Assembly: GCF_009663465.1 (NCBI RefSeq)
Contig: NZ_QXHU01000004.1
Span: forward strand, 144,672-208,671
DNA length: 64,000 nt
DNA from: Riemerella anatipestifer
GTDB lineage: Bacteria > Bacteroidota > Bacteroidia > Flavobacteriales > Weeksellaceae
Direction of reading: 5' to 3'
Positions within the stretch are counted from its first letter, which is position 1. Every line of letters starts with the position of its first letter. The notes beneath the pieces were generated by a model that did no database searches, was not told the origin of the DNA, and saw nothing but the letters and a program-made list of their open reading frames with translations. Made by a program: the position numbers and the translations under genes. Positions 1-8,700 of the stretch are shown here, one piece after another.

Positions 1-873
1 GATATTGCAAATGGTGATGAAAAATGGAAGGAGGTGCTGTCTGGGTTTTATGAAAAATTCCACGATAAAATAGAAGATGTAGAGGAAAATGCGGAGAGAG
101 CCAATGGGGAGAGAATTTTAGGAAAAGATCCTAAAACAGGAAAGACGGTTTTAGTGAGAATTGGTAGATATGGAGCTATGGCTCAGCTAGGAGATAGTGA
201 TGATGATAATCCCATTTACTCTTCGTTATTGTCCCACCAGAATATCAATACCATTACGTTAGAAGAAGCCTTAGACTTGTTTAAAGTTCCTTTTGATTTA
301 GAAAAAGTAGACGGCAAGACTGTTTTGGTGGGGGTAGGTCGTTTTGGACCTTATGTGAAGTGGGGTGAAGCTTATATTAGTATTCCCAAGGAGGAAGATC
401 CATTATCTGTGAATCAAAAAAGAGCAGAAGAGCTTATCAGAGAAAAACAGAAAGCCGATGCTCCTATAGCAACATTTAAAGGAGAGCCTGTAACTAAAGG
501 AACGGGGCGTTTTGGACCTTTCTTGAAGTATAAAAATATTTTCGTAAATGTGCCTAAGAAGTATGATTTTGAAAATCTTAGTCAAGATGATATTGTAGAG
601 CTAGTAGAGGCTAAGCTAGAGAAAGAAGCCAACCGTTACATTAAACAATGGGAAAAAGAAGGTATTTCTATAGAGAATGGAAGGTGGGGACCGTTTATCA
701 AATTTAATAAAACTAATTTCAGGATTCCTAAAAATGGAGATGAGAAATACACTGCTGAAGAATTGAAAGAAATACCTTTGGAAGAGATTAAAAAATGGAT
801 TGTGGCCCAAGATAAAAACGCTTTTGCAGAGAAGAAAATAGCTAAAAAGAAAACCACAACCAAGAAAAAATAG
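1..873 (+). CDS. topA: DNA topoisomerase I, C-terminal part (cut by window edge)
   Basis: The reading frame is open from the first base, so this is the 3' end of a longer gene; the first ATG inside it (position 34) is not the start. About 290 residues are present. They hold successive topoisomerase C-terminal repeats, each with a GR(Y/F/W)G core: GRYGAMAQLGD, GRFGPYVKWGEAYISIP, GRFGPFLKYKNIFVNVP and GRWGPFIKFNKTNFRIP. A lysine-rich tail ends in TTTKKK. These repeats follow the catalytic toroid in bacterial type IA topoisomerases and bind DNA while the enzyme relaxes negative supercoils. The active-site tyrosine and TOPRIM domain lie upstream of the window. The next gene starts 9 bp after the stop, so they may be co-transcribed. 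Identification is firm. Confidence 0.93.
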   Translation, partial: DIANGDEKWKEVLSGFYEKFHDKIEDVEENAERANGERILGKDPKTGKTVLVRIGRYGAMAQLGDSDDDNPIYSSLLSHQNINTITLEEALDLFKVPFDLEKVDGKTVLVGVGRFGPYVKWGEAYISIPKEEDPLSVNQKRAEELIREKQKADAPIATFKGEPVTKGTGRFGPFLKYKNIFVNVPKKYDFENLSQDDIVELVEAKLEKEANRYIKQWEKEGISIENGRWGPFIKFNKTNFRIPKNGDEKYTAEELKEIPLEEIKKWIVAQDKNAFAEKKIAKKKTTTKKK

Positions 874-882
874 TACATACTA

Positions 883-1947
883 ATGACTATAGAAGAGATA
901 GTAAAGTCTTTTCCTCTAGGGAATTATAAAAATTGGCAACTGGGGAGCTTGGTTTCTAATGAGATAAAAGAAGGAGGAGTCGTATTATTATTTTGCTCTG
1001 ATGATAGAGGAGCAGGTAGCTCTGCGGTAGCGAAGGATTTTAGTACAATAAGAAAATGTTTATATCAACTTTCTAAAAGTGATTTTAGCTTTCCTATTTG
1101 TGATTTAGGAGACCTAATATCGGGGAAATCGTTGGAAGACACGCAGTATATTGTTGCTGAAATTGCTTCTAAATGTATTGCTGAAGGTGCATTACCTATA
1201 GTTATTGGTGGAGGTAACGACTTGGCACTTTCGTTATACTCTGCCGTAAAAAAACATAAAGAGAAGATTACCTATACACAAATCAATTCGTTTATACATT
1301 TAGAAGATGTAAAGGAGGGGATTAACGAACGAAATTTCGTGTCTAAAATATTGAATGAAGCTTCGCTGAAGAATTATTATCATTTAGGCTATCAAAAACA
1401 TTTGAACGAACCTCATTCGGTTTCTGTACTCAAAGAGATAGATTTTGAAGTGCTAAGACTCGCTGATATGATGAATAGCACAGATTTGGCGGAGCCTTTC
1501 TTAAGAAGGGCGGAAGTGGTAAGCCTTAGTGCTGATGCGGTGGAGAGTTTTAGTGGAGAGTTTTCTTTTCACGCTCAAGTTAATGGGTTGAATAAGAGGG
1601 AAATTTGTGCCTATATGAAAGAAATAGGCTTAGGTGAAAACTTAATGGCTTTTGGTCTATTTAATGTAAATATAGATGTTTCTCATTTAGCTTACAATCA
1701 GCTTGTTTCTCAAATGATTTGGTATTTTTTAGAAGGCTTTAGTATACAGAAAACTCACCCTAAAGAACGCCAATACGAAAATTATTTAGTGGTAATCAAT
1801 AATCAGGATTATACTTTTAAGAGAGATACCTTTAGTGGATTATGGTATTTTGGGAGCAATGATAACATTTTGAAGTGCTTGCCTTGTGCAGAAATGGACT
1901 ATCATAATGCTAAAAATGGGCTTTTAAATCCTAGATTTTTAAAATAG
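883..1947 (+). CDS. Arginase/formimidoylglutamase-fold protein, metal site degenerate
   Basis: A 354-residue protein that resembles the formimidoylglutamase branch of the ureohydrolase (arginase) superfamily. The glycine loop of the family is visible as VIGGGNDLAL around residue 107. The three metal-binding motifs are eroded. GGDHS has become GGGND, the DAHxD segment reads QINSFIHLED (about 133-142), and SxDxDxxDP reads SLSADAVES (about 212-220). On family knowledge this should remove most Mn ligands, so a hydrolase activity is doubtful and a scaffold or binding role is possible. It lies between topA and a glycosyltransferase with very short gaps (9 bp and 1 bp), so it is probably in the same transcript. 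Fold call is moderate; function is unknown. Confidence 0.75.
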   Translation: MTIEEIVKSFPLGNYKNWQLGSLVSNEIKEGGVVLLFCSDDRGAGSSAVAKDFSTIRKCLYQLSKSDFSFPICDLGDLISGKSLEDTQYIVAEIASKCIAEGALPIVIGGGNDLALSLYSAVKKHKEKITYTQINSFIHLEDVKEGINERNFVSKILNEASLKNYYHLGYQKHLNEPHSVSVLKEIDFEVLRLADMMNSTDLAEPFLRRAEVVSLSADAVESFSGEFSFHAQVNGLNKREICAYMKEIGLGENLMAFGLFNVNIDVSHLAYNQLVSQMIWYFLEGFSIQKTHPKERQYENYLVVINNQDYTFKRDTFSGLWYFGSNDNILKCLPCAEMDYHNAKNGLLNPRFLK

Positions 1948-1948
1948 T

Positions 1949-2944
1949 ATGAAGAAAGAAGTCTCCGTTATTGTTCCTGTTTATAATGTTGAACGCTTTT
2001 TAAAGAAGTGTTTGGACTCTTTGGTCAACCAAACATTAGAGGATATTGAAATTATCATAGTAAATGATGGAAGCAATGATGGTTCTCAATCTATTATTAC
2101 TGAATACGAAAATAAGTACCCTAATAAAATAAAGGCGTTCCAAAAGGAGAATGGTGGATTGAGTGATGCTAGGAACTTTGGCTTAGAACAAGCGAATGGT
2201 GAGTATATAGGCTTTGTAGATAGTGACGATTTTGTGCGAGAAACAATGTTTGAGGAGATGTATCATCTTGCAAAGAAGCACCGAGCAGAAATGGTAGTAT
2301 GTAATCTACAAAAAGTAAATGAAAAGGGAGAAGTCACCCAGCGACTTACACAAATACCTAATATGCCCGAAAAAATAGTCCTAGAGGAGCATTTTTCAGT
2401 CTTTTCTGATATGAGTTATTTTGCGTGTAATAAATTGTTTCATAGTGATTTATTTCAGAATAAAAGATTTAAAAAAGGAGTTCATTTTGAGGATATACAG
2501 CTTATCCCTCAATTATTGTTAGAGTGCAGAGTTATTGCTCAAACTCAAACCTACCACTATCAATATTTGGAGCGAACAGACTCTATTACTAAAACCCATA
2601 CAGAAAAGGGGCTAGATATTATAAGAGCGGTAGAAGATGTGGAAGATGCATTTGGAAAATCGTTCTATAAGTCTAAAAAAGAAGAATTAAAAGGATTTCA
2701 GATTTTGGAAGGATTTTATACTTTTTTAGCCTATTTGGCATTTGTTAAAGATGAAAAAGTATATTGTAAATTATCTGAAGAGTTAAAAAGATTTCTCCTT
2801 AAACGAAATATTACTAAGAGCGAAATATTGCAATATAATAGATTTGGAAAGAATTATCTCGTATCTTTGCCGATTGGGAAGCGGGTTTACTATTTACTTT
2901 ACCTGTTGGGCTTAAATAGATTGTTAAGAAAACTAATTCACTAA
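1949..2944 (+). CDS. Family 2 glycosyltransferase
   Basis: A 331-residue cytoplasmic GT-A-fold enzyme that transfers a sugar from a nucleotide-sugar to a growing polysaccharide repeat unit. The N-terminal 110 residues carry the GT2 signatures: VSVIVPVYNVE (about 5-15), the nucleotide-binding VNDGSNDGS (about 38-46) and the metal-binding DSDD (about 91-94). The C-terminal half is variable and has no clear membrane helix. The start codon follows the previous stop by one base. The following EpsG-like polymerase and priming transferase place it in a surface polysaccharide pathway. Donor and acceptor sugars cannot be read from sequence. Confidence 0.9.
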   Translation: MKKEVSVIVPVYNVERFLKKCLDSLVNQTLEDIEIIIVNDGSNDGSQSIITEYENKYPNKIKAFQKENGGLSDARNFGLEQANGEYIGFVDSDDFVRETMFEEMYHLAKKHRAEMVVCNLQKVNEKGEVTQRLTQIPNMPEKIVLEEHFSVFSDMSYFACNKLFHSDLFQNKRFKKGVHFEDIQLIPQLLLECRVIAQTQTYHYQYLERTDSITKTHTEKGLDIIRAVEDVEDAFGKSFYKSKKEELKGFQILEGFYTFLAYLAFVKDEKVYCKLSEELKRFLLKRNITKSEILQYNRFGKNYLVSLPIGKRVYYLLYLLGLNRLLRKLIH

Positions 2945-2953
2945 TAACAAGCA

Positions 2954-4081
2954 ATGAAAATTGTTTTTTTACATCCTATATTTACCATTATAACTATAAT
3001 TTTAATAGCTTATAGTTTTTTAGAGGTTTATAATTATAAAAATTATAAATCGGTGTGGGCGGTGGTATTTGTGATGATTCTTTTGGTAGGTTTTAGGAGT
3101 GGGGTAGGTGCAGACTATGGAGTATATGTACAGATGTATGAATATTTTGGTCAGAAAACAGCATATACGACGGTTTATAATAAAGCTTTTTTTTCTGGTA
3201 GTGAGAGGTTAGATATTGAGTGGCTTTATGTTTTGGTAGGAAAATATGTATATGATTTTGGTTTTCCTTTTTTTATTTTCACATTTGTAGTAGCTTTATT
3301 TTCAATTCTTCCAAAGTATTTTACTTTTGAGAATGCGGTGGTTTATCCATCGTTGAGTTTATTGCTTTATATGTTTCCTTCTTATTTTACAGCAGATGGG
3401 GGGCATATGAGGCAGGCTGTGTCAATGTCTATTCTTATTTTTTCTTTTCATTTTATTAAAAAACGAAATTTACCGTTGTTTTTATTGATGATTTATTTGG
3501 CAATGGGTTTTCATAAATCTGCTGCTATTTTTATTTTAGCTTATTGGATAGCCTTAATTCCAATGACTAAAACAAGAATTATTCTTTTTTTAGTAGTTAG
3601 TGCTATTTTATCTCCATTTCAAGTGTATCAATATTTTTCCTTGTTTGATACATTAGCGCCTGCTGAGGTTTATGAGGGCTTTTCTGCATACGAAACGATA
3701 GAGAATAGTGAAACAACGGGGAGAATAAGCTTTACAGATATGATGGCTATTTTTTATGGCTATTTCCTAGTTACTTATAATGAAGAGGCGTGTGAGAAAA
3801 TTCCTTATTATGAATATATGAGGAATATAGCATTGTTTGGAATTTGTTTGTCTTTTATATTCAGAGGGAGTCCAATATTTTCTTCAAGATTAGCTATGAT
3901 ATATATGATTTTTATAGTAATGGTTTTGCCTAATATTATTGCAGCTGTAGGTAATGAAAAACATAAAAAATATTTACACTTAATAATTGTTTGTTTTGCT
4001 ATTTTTTATTATTTTGTCTATGGTAGTCTTCAAGCCACTAGAGCTGGATATACATGGTATTATAGCAATTATTTATGGTAA
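2954..4081 (+). CDS. EpsG-family polysaccharide polymerase-like membrane protein
   Basis: A 375-residue integral membrane protein with roughly ten hydrophobic helices from the N-terminus onward. It has the short loop motif FRSGVGADYGVY (about 48-59) that is typical of EpsG proteins, the family thought to polymerise lipid-linked repeat units (a Wzy-like role) in exopolysaccharide clusters. The gene is rich in AT and in phenylalanine and tyrosine codons compared with flanking genes, as is common for polysaccharide polymerases. It sits 9 bp after the GT2 gene and 23 bp before the priming transferase. Polymerase activity is inferred from family and context only. Confidence 0.82.
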   Translation: MKIVFLHPIFTIITIILIAYSFLEVYNYKNYKSVWAVVFVMILLVGFRSGVGADYGVYVQMYEYFGQKTAYTTVYNKAFFSGSERLDIEWLYVLVGKYVYDFGFPFFIFTFVVALFSILPKYFTFENAVVYPSLSLLLYMFPSYFTADGGHMRQAVSMSILIFSFHFIKKRNLPLFLLMIYLAMGFHKSAAIFILAYWIALIPMTKTRIILFLVVSAILSPFQVYQYFSLFDTLAPAEVYEGFSAYETIENSETTGRISFTDMMAIFYGYFLVTYNEEACEKIPYYEYMRNIALFGICLSFIFRGSPIFSSRLAMIYMIFIVMVLPNIIAAVGNEKHKKYLHLIIVCFAIFYYFVYGSLQATRAGYTWYYSNYLW

Positions 4082-4104
4082 ATTAAACTTTTTTAAATTA
4101 GGAT

Positions 4105-5208
4105 ATGGCTTATCTAGACTATTTAATTCTGCAATTAGGAATACCTTTATTTTATATAAAGGTAGTGGGTGCTGTTTTTGTATCATTGATATTATGCTTT
4201 TTTTCAATTCCTATCATACTTAAGATTTCTAAAAGGAAAAACTTAATGGATGAGCCTGGTATTAGGAGTTCTCACGTGCGTAAAATTCCTAATTTGGGAG
4301 GGATAGCCATATTTTATGCTATTGGTATAGCTACTCCGATGTTTGGATATGAACTATTTGATTTATATAAATTTCTATTTCCCACGCTGATTATTCTATT
4401 ATATGTGGGAGTGATGGATGATATTGTCATTATGAGGGCGTATAAAAAATTATTTATTCAAATATTTGTAGCTTCTTTAATGGTAATAGGTTCTGATGTA
4501 AGGATAAGAAGTTTGTTTGGACTCTTTAGTATTTATGAATTGCCCTATTTTATAAGTATTTTGTTTACAATAGTTACTATTGTAATTATTATAAACTCGT
4601 TCAATTTGATAGATGGAATAGATGGTTTAGCAGGGACATATACTGTTATTTGTTGTTTACTTTTTGGTATTAGTTACTACAAATTAGGAGAGGGTAATTA
4701 TCCTATGGTTATTTTGTGTTCTTCAATAATAGGAGCTTTAAGTGGTTTTTTATACTACAATTTGTCTAGTAGTAGAAGTAAAAAAATATTTATGGGAGAT
4801 ACGGGTTCTATGATAGTAGGGTTTTTATTAGCATTTACTGCAATATATTTTATAAATATCTTCACATTAAGTGGAGAAAGAAGTCCATATTATCTGCCAA
4901 CGGCTCCTGTTATTGCGTTTGCGATACTCATTTTACCAATGGTAGATACCCTCAATGTGATTTTGATAAGGCTACTTAGCAAAAAATCACCTATGGAAGC
5001 AGACAAGAATCATATTCATCATAAGCTTTTAGACCTTGGGTTATCACATAAAAAATCAACTTTTTATATCCTATGTTACTATATGTTTACGATAATAATG
5101 GTCTATTTTCTTAGACATATGGATATAAACCTGCTTCTTGTTTTTGTTTTGACGCTAGGTTTTGTAGGAGCATATACCCCAAGATTTATTCTAAAATTGA
5201 GAAATTAA
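4105..5208 (+). CDS. WecA/TagO-type undecaprenyl-phosphate sugar-1-phosphate transferase
   Basis: A 367-residue multi-pass membrane enzyme of the MraY/WecA/TagO family. It moves a HexNAc-1-phosphate from a UDP-sugar to undecaprenyl phosphate and so starts synthesis of a surface glycan. Visible signatures are the early DEPGIRSSH motif (about 49-57), the Mg-binding VGVMDDIV, the NSFNLIDGIDGLAG loop and FMGDTGSM in the second half, and a late HHKLLDLGLSH histidine motif. This order and the length match WecA/TagO. It sits in the glycosyltransferase/polymerase/export block and probably primes the same polymer. The exact UDP-sugar is not determined. Confidence 0.9.
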   Translation: MAYLDYLILQLGIPLFYIKVVGAVFVSLILCFFSIPIILKISKRKNLMDEPGIRSSHVRKIPNLGGIAIFYAIGIATPMFGYELFDLYKFLFPTLIILLYVGVMDDIVIMRAYKKLFIQIFVASLMVIGSDVRIRSLFGLFSIYELPYFISILFTIVTIVIIINSFNLIDGIDGLAGTYTVICCLLFGISYYKLGEGNYPMVILCSSIIGALSGFLYYNLSSSRSKKIFMGDTGSMIVGFLLAFTAIYFINIFTLSGERSPYYLPTAPVIAFAILILPMVDTLNVILIRLLSKKSPMEADKNHIHHKLLDLGLSHKKSTFYILCYYMFTIIMVYFLRHMDINLLLVFVLTLGFVGAYTPRFILKLRN

Positions 5209-5212
5209 AACT

Positions 5213-5220
5213 TACTTTTG
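5213..5220 (+). promoter_or_regulatory. Bacteroidetes -7 box TACTTTTG before the export lipoprotein
   Basis: Exact match to TAnnTTTG, 15 bp before the ATG at 5236. An in-frame TTG at 5218 overlaps this box, which argues for the ATG as the real start. No good -33 TTG is seen at standard spacing, so strength is uncertain. Confidence 0.5.
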
Positions 5221-5235
5221 CATAAATATTTTTCT

Positions 5236-6108
5236 ATGAAAGAGGTAAAACTATATCTATTATTGCCAATTGTATCTTTGTTTCTAGTATCTTGTCTGAC
5301 GACTAAAGAGGTGAGATACCAACAGCCTAACGAACATCTTGTTCTTAATGAGAAAGGGTTAATCCCATATAGCAATGAGGTTTATCGAGTGACTAAGGCG
5401 GATATTCTTAATCTTAATATAGTAACCACTCCCAAAGGTGATGCAGCACAGTTCTATTCTCGTTTTAATACCTCTGGTGGGGAAAATGGAGGAAATGTAG
5501 GTGGGGCAGTAGGAGGCGGCGTTGCTGGTGGAGGAAATGTGGGAGGTGTAGGAGGAAATAGAACTTTTTATTTTAATGGGTTAAAGGTAAACTCTAGAGG
5601 GAATATAGATATAATGGGTATAGGAGAAATAAAAGCTGTGGGTAGAACTATTGAAGATATGGAAGCAGAAATACAAACTCGTGTTAATGAAAATTTTGTG
5701 GAAGGCAAATCTCAAGTAAGACTTAATACAGACGGGATTACTTATTATATGTTGAGTGATATAGAGGAGGGAGGTAATCTTACAGGAGAAAAGAGGTCTT
5801 ATACCAGTATGCTAAGTATTACTGAGGCTTTAGCTCAAAATGGAGGACTGAACAGGACGGTGGATAAAAGATACGTAGTTTTACAAAGAAAGTATCCAGA
5901 AGGTATTAAAAGAGTTACACTAGACCTAACAAGAGATGATATTATGAATTCTCCATATTATTGGATTCAAAATGGGGATATGATTTATCTTAACACCCGA
6001 TCTAAGAGTTTGTATGGGTTTGGTAAGGAACCTTTGCAAACATTAACTACAGGGGTTTCTCTTATAACCACAGCACTTTCTGTATATTTGTTAATTTCAA
6101 GATTTTAG
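5236..6108 (+). CDS. Outer-membrane polysaccharide export (Wza/OPX-type) lipoprotein
   Basis: A 290-residue lipoprotein of the polysaccharide export (poly_export/SLBB) family. The ATG at 5236 is chosen because it gives a clean signal peptide with lipobox cysteine at residue 20 (LFLVSC); the upstream in-frame TTG lies in a promoter box. After the cysteine the export domain begins (YRVTKADILNLNIV). It is interrupted by a glycine-rich stretch of about 28 residues near 82-110 (repeats of GGxVGG), then continues with the family's RGNIDIMGIGEIKAVGRT segment. A hydrophobic helix closes the C-terminus, as in Wza. It should form the outer-membrane exit for the polymer and partner the Wzc-type protein encoded 4 bp downstream. 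Confidence 0.88.
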   Translation: MKEVKLYLLLPIVSLFLVSCLTTKEVRYQQPNEHLVLNEKGLIPYSNEVYRVTKADILNLNIVTTPKGDAAQFYSRFNTSGGENGGNVGGAVGGGVAGGGNVGGVGGNRTFYFNGLKVNSRGNIDIMGIGEIKAVGRTIEDMEAEIQTRVNENFVEGKSQVRLNTDGITYYMLSDIEEGGNLTGEKRSYTSMLSITEALAQNGGLNRTVDKRYVVLQRKYPEGIKRVTLDLTRDDIMNSPYYWIQNGDMIYLNTRSKSLYGFGKEPLQTLTTGVSLITTALSVYLLISRF

Positions 6109-6112
6109 ATTT

Positions 6113-8614
6113 ATGATACCAGATAAATTAGGACAAAAATCATCTAATATTCAGCCTGAAACATCAAAAGTTGGGACTTTTGATGTTTTTAATGTAGAAT
6201 TTTTTTTAAGAAAAATCATAAAAAATTGGTACTGGTTTTTGTTGCTAGGTATACTAGGCTACATTATTAGCTACATTTATAAAAGATATTATGTACAATA
6301 CATTTACGAATCTAGTATTTCTCTGAGTGTTTCTAATAATACAGCAAGCTATTTAGCGCCTAGCAACCAGTCTATTAATTTCATATGGGGGCAAGGAGGA
6401 AATCAAGATGGGTTGTATGTGAAAAAAATATTGCTTTCAAGGACTCATAACGAGTTTATTACTAGAAAACTTGATTTGTATATCAACTATAGCACTTCTG
6501 GTAAACTAAAAAGTACATTCTTGGATAAGAATGAAGCCCCGTTCCTTTTAGAAATAGATAAAGAGCACCTTCAGGCAATCAATACCCCAATTACATTTAT
6601 CCCCGATGGGAATTCTTATAAAGTTAATTTGCCAGAAATCTTGCCCGATTATTTGTATAGCTATAAGACCGAGGATTTTCATCCTTTAAAGAGAAAGGGG
6701 AAAGATAGTACGACTTCTAAAAGAATACGACTATATCAATGGTATGAGTCTCCCCATTTTAGATTTAGACTTGTGAAAAATCCAGTACAGCATAATATTG
6801 GGTACGATAATATAACGGTTATTTTGAGTAGTATAGACCAAAAGGTAAAAGAAAATATAAATAGCATCAATGTAGAGTTTGATAAAGAACTACCTTCTAT
6901 AATGTCTATATCAAAGAAGGGGACTAATCTAAACTCTACAGTTAACTTTTTGAATAGCACAATAAAGGAACTTATAGAAAAAAGGAAACAAGACAAAAGT
7001 TTAGTAGATAAAAATACAGTTGCCTTTATAAAGAAAAATTTAGACAGTGTAAAAATAAAGTTAGATTCATCAGCGCAAAGTCTAAATGGGGTTAAAATAG
7101 ATGAAAATATTGTTGATGTTGGAGGAGGAGTAAGTCCTATAATGGAAAAAATTAAGGATATAGAAAAAAGGAAAGCCGATTTACTAACTCGTATTTCTGC
7201 ACTTAATAATATCCGAAACTCTATGAACAAAAATTTAGATGAGGTTATCAATATCAATGCTGCGGGAGTGGAAGATGGTAATTTTATGGCTTCTGTTACT
7301 GAACTGAAAACTCTTATACAGAAACGGGAGGAGATGAGAACGATTTATACCCCAAACTCCGAACCTATGAAGGAAATCAATCGTCTTATTAGAGAAGCCA
7401 GAGGCAAGTCTTCTGGGGTTGTGGGGAATTATTATAATATGTATTTGAGCGATATAGAAAAACTAGATGTAGAGCTTTTACAGTATGAGAGAGAACTTAG
7501 AAAACTTCCTATTAAGGAACAAAAATTAATTGATGCAGAGCGAGGCTATTCAATTAACGAAACAACATATAATACTTTGCTTTCAGAGCAAGCAAAAGCA
7601 GAAATGCGTCTTGCAATAGGGTTGTCTGATATAACTGTTTTAGATTGGGCTAAAAATCTTGGTCAAGGTCCAATAGGTCCCAATACGTCTATGTTTGGGA
7701 TAGCACTTATTGGAGGATTATTGTCTATTCCGTTTCTCATACTGCTTATAGGTTCTCTTTTGGATAATAAGGTGAGAAATATTGGAGAAATTATCAAGGC
7801 TACCAAAATGCCACTGTTGGGGGTTATTGGTAAAAGTTCTACCGAGAATAATCTTACAGTAATTCAGCAGCCTAAATCTTCTATTTCCGAAGCCTTTAGA
7901 GGGGTGCGGTCAAATTTGAGATTTTTATACGATGATGACGGAGAGGAGGGGAAAGTCATATTGGTAACATCTTCTATCAGTGGAGAAGGTAAGACATATA
8001 CTTCTATAAATATAGCTTCCGTTTTGGCATTAAGTGGAAAGAGAACCATATTATTGGGAATGGATTTGAGAAAACCTAAAATTTTTGGAGATTTTGAAAT
8101 CAGTAACAAAAACGGAATTTCTAATTTTTTAACAGGGGAAGTATCTATGGAGCAAATCATCAATAAAACGAAAATCTCTACGTTAGATGTAATTACTGCT
8201 GGACCTATTCCGCCTAATCCGTCAGAGTTATTGATGAGTGATAGGAATATTAAATTTATAGAAGGTCTTAGGAAAAATTACGATTTTATTGTTATAGATT
8301 CTCCTCCTGTTGGATTGGTAGCAGATTCTTTTGAATTGATGAAGCATACCGACGTTAATATCTATGTTGTGCGTCACGAATATACCGAAAAGTATATGCT
8401 TAAAATGATTATAGAAAAATATCACAAACAAGAGGTTAAGCATCTAGGCTTGGTGTATAATGGTTATTCAGCTAATCAAGGTTATGGCTACGGTTACGGC
8501 TATGGCTATGGCTATGGCTACGGTTATGGCTACTTTGACGAAGATAAAAATTATCAAGAGCCTTTCTTAGTAAAATGGAGAAATAAATTAAAATCAATAT
8601 TTAGTAAGAATTAA
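6113..8614 (+). CDS. Wzc-type polysaccharide co-polymerase / tyrosine autokinase
   Basis: An 833-residue inner-membrane protein. Residues about 25-60 hold the Wzz-like N-terminal helix after FFLRKIIKNWYWF. A large periplasmic coiled-coil domain follows, and a second helix lies near 525-548. The cytoplasmic BY-kinase domain carries Walker A SISGEGKTYTS (about 622), Walker A' GMDLRKPK and Walker B DFIVIDSPP. The C-terminal tail has the expected tyrosine cluster as an uninterrupted (GY)9 run encoded at 8480-8533. Such kinases autophosphorylate tail tyrosines and control chain length and export with the OPX lipoprotein. The (GY)9 run is coded by mixed GGT/GGC and TAT/TAC codons, so it is not a pure DNA repeat. 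A terminator follows. Confidence 0.92.
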   Translation: MIPDKLGQKSSNIQPETSKVGTFDVFNVEFFLRKIIKNWYWFLLLGILGYIISYIYKRYYVQYIYESSISLSVSNNTASYLAPSNQSINFIWGQGGNQDGLYVKKILLSRTHNEFITRKLDLYINYSTSGKLKSTFLDKNEAPFLLEIDKEHLQAINTPITFIPDGNSYKVNLPEILPDYLYSYKTEDFHPLKRKGKDSTTSKRIRLYQWYESPHFRFRLVKNPVQHNIGYDNITVILSSIDQKVKENINSINVEFDKELPSIMSISKKGTNLNSTVNFLNSTIKELIEKRKQDKSLVDKNTVAFIKKNLDSVKIKLDSSAQSLNGVKIDENIVDVGGGVSPIMEKIKDIEKRKADLLTRISALNNIRNSMNKNLDEVININAAGVEDGNFMASVTELKTLIQKREEMRTIYTPNSEPMKEINRLIREARGKSSGVVGNYYNMYLSDIEKLDVELLQYERELRKLPIKEQKLIDAERGYSINETTYNTLLSEQAKAEMRLAIGLSDITVLDWAKNLGQGPIGPNTSMFGIALIGGLLSIPFLILLIGSLLDNKVRNIGEIIKATKMPLLGVIGKSSTENNLTVIQQPKSSISEAFRGVRSNLRFLYDDDGEEGKVILVTSSISGEGKTYTSINIASVLALSGKRTILLGMDLRKPKIFGDFEISNKNGISNFLTGEVSMEQIINKTKISTLDVITAGPIPPNPSELLMSDRNIKFIEGLRKNYDFIVIDSPPVGLVADSFELMKHTDVNIYVVRHEYTEKYMLKMIIEKYHKQEVKHLGLVYNGYSANQGYGYGYGYGYGYGYGYGYFDEDKNYQEPFLVKWRNKLKSIFSKN

Positions 8615-8625
8615 AGAAATACAGG

Positions 8626-8655
8626 CTACCTCTAATTTGGGAGGTAGTTTTTTTT
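8626..8655 (+). terminator. Rho-independent terminator after the polysaccharide block
   Basis: Stem CTACCTC (8626-8632) and GAGGTAG (8641-8647) with an 8-nt loop, followed by eight T residues. It lies 11 bp after the Wzc stop. Confidence 0.85.
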
Positions 8656-8671
8656 CCCCATAATGTTTTGT

Positions 8672-8679
8672 TATTTTTG
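8672..8679 (+). promoter_or_regulatory. mutS: -7 box TATTTTTG upstream of mutS
   Basis: TAnnTTTG match located just after the terminator and 21 bp before the mutS ATG at 8701. It overlaps the upstream in-frame TTG region, which supports the later ATG. Confidence 0.55.
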
Positions 8680-8700
8680 CTGTTCAAAACAAGGATAGAT

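Noticed and set aside
3987-4223. A 78-codon frame across the EpsG/WecA junction
   Set aside because: It overlaps both genes in another frame and has no promoter or family features.
6736-7257. A 173-codon minus-strand frame inside the Wzc-type gene
   Set aside because: It is antisense to the coiled-coil domain and reads as a hydrophobic string typical of the complement of lysine- and asparagine-rich coding sequence.
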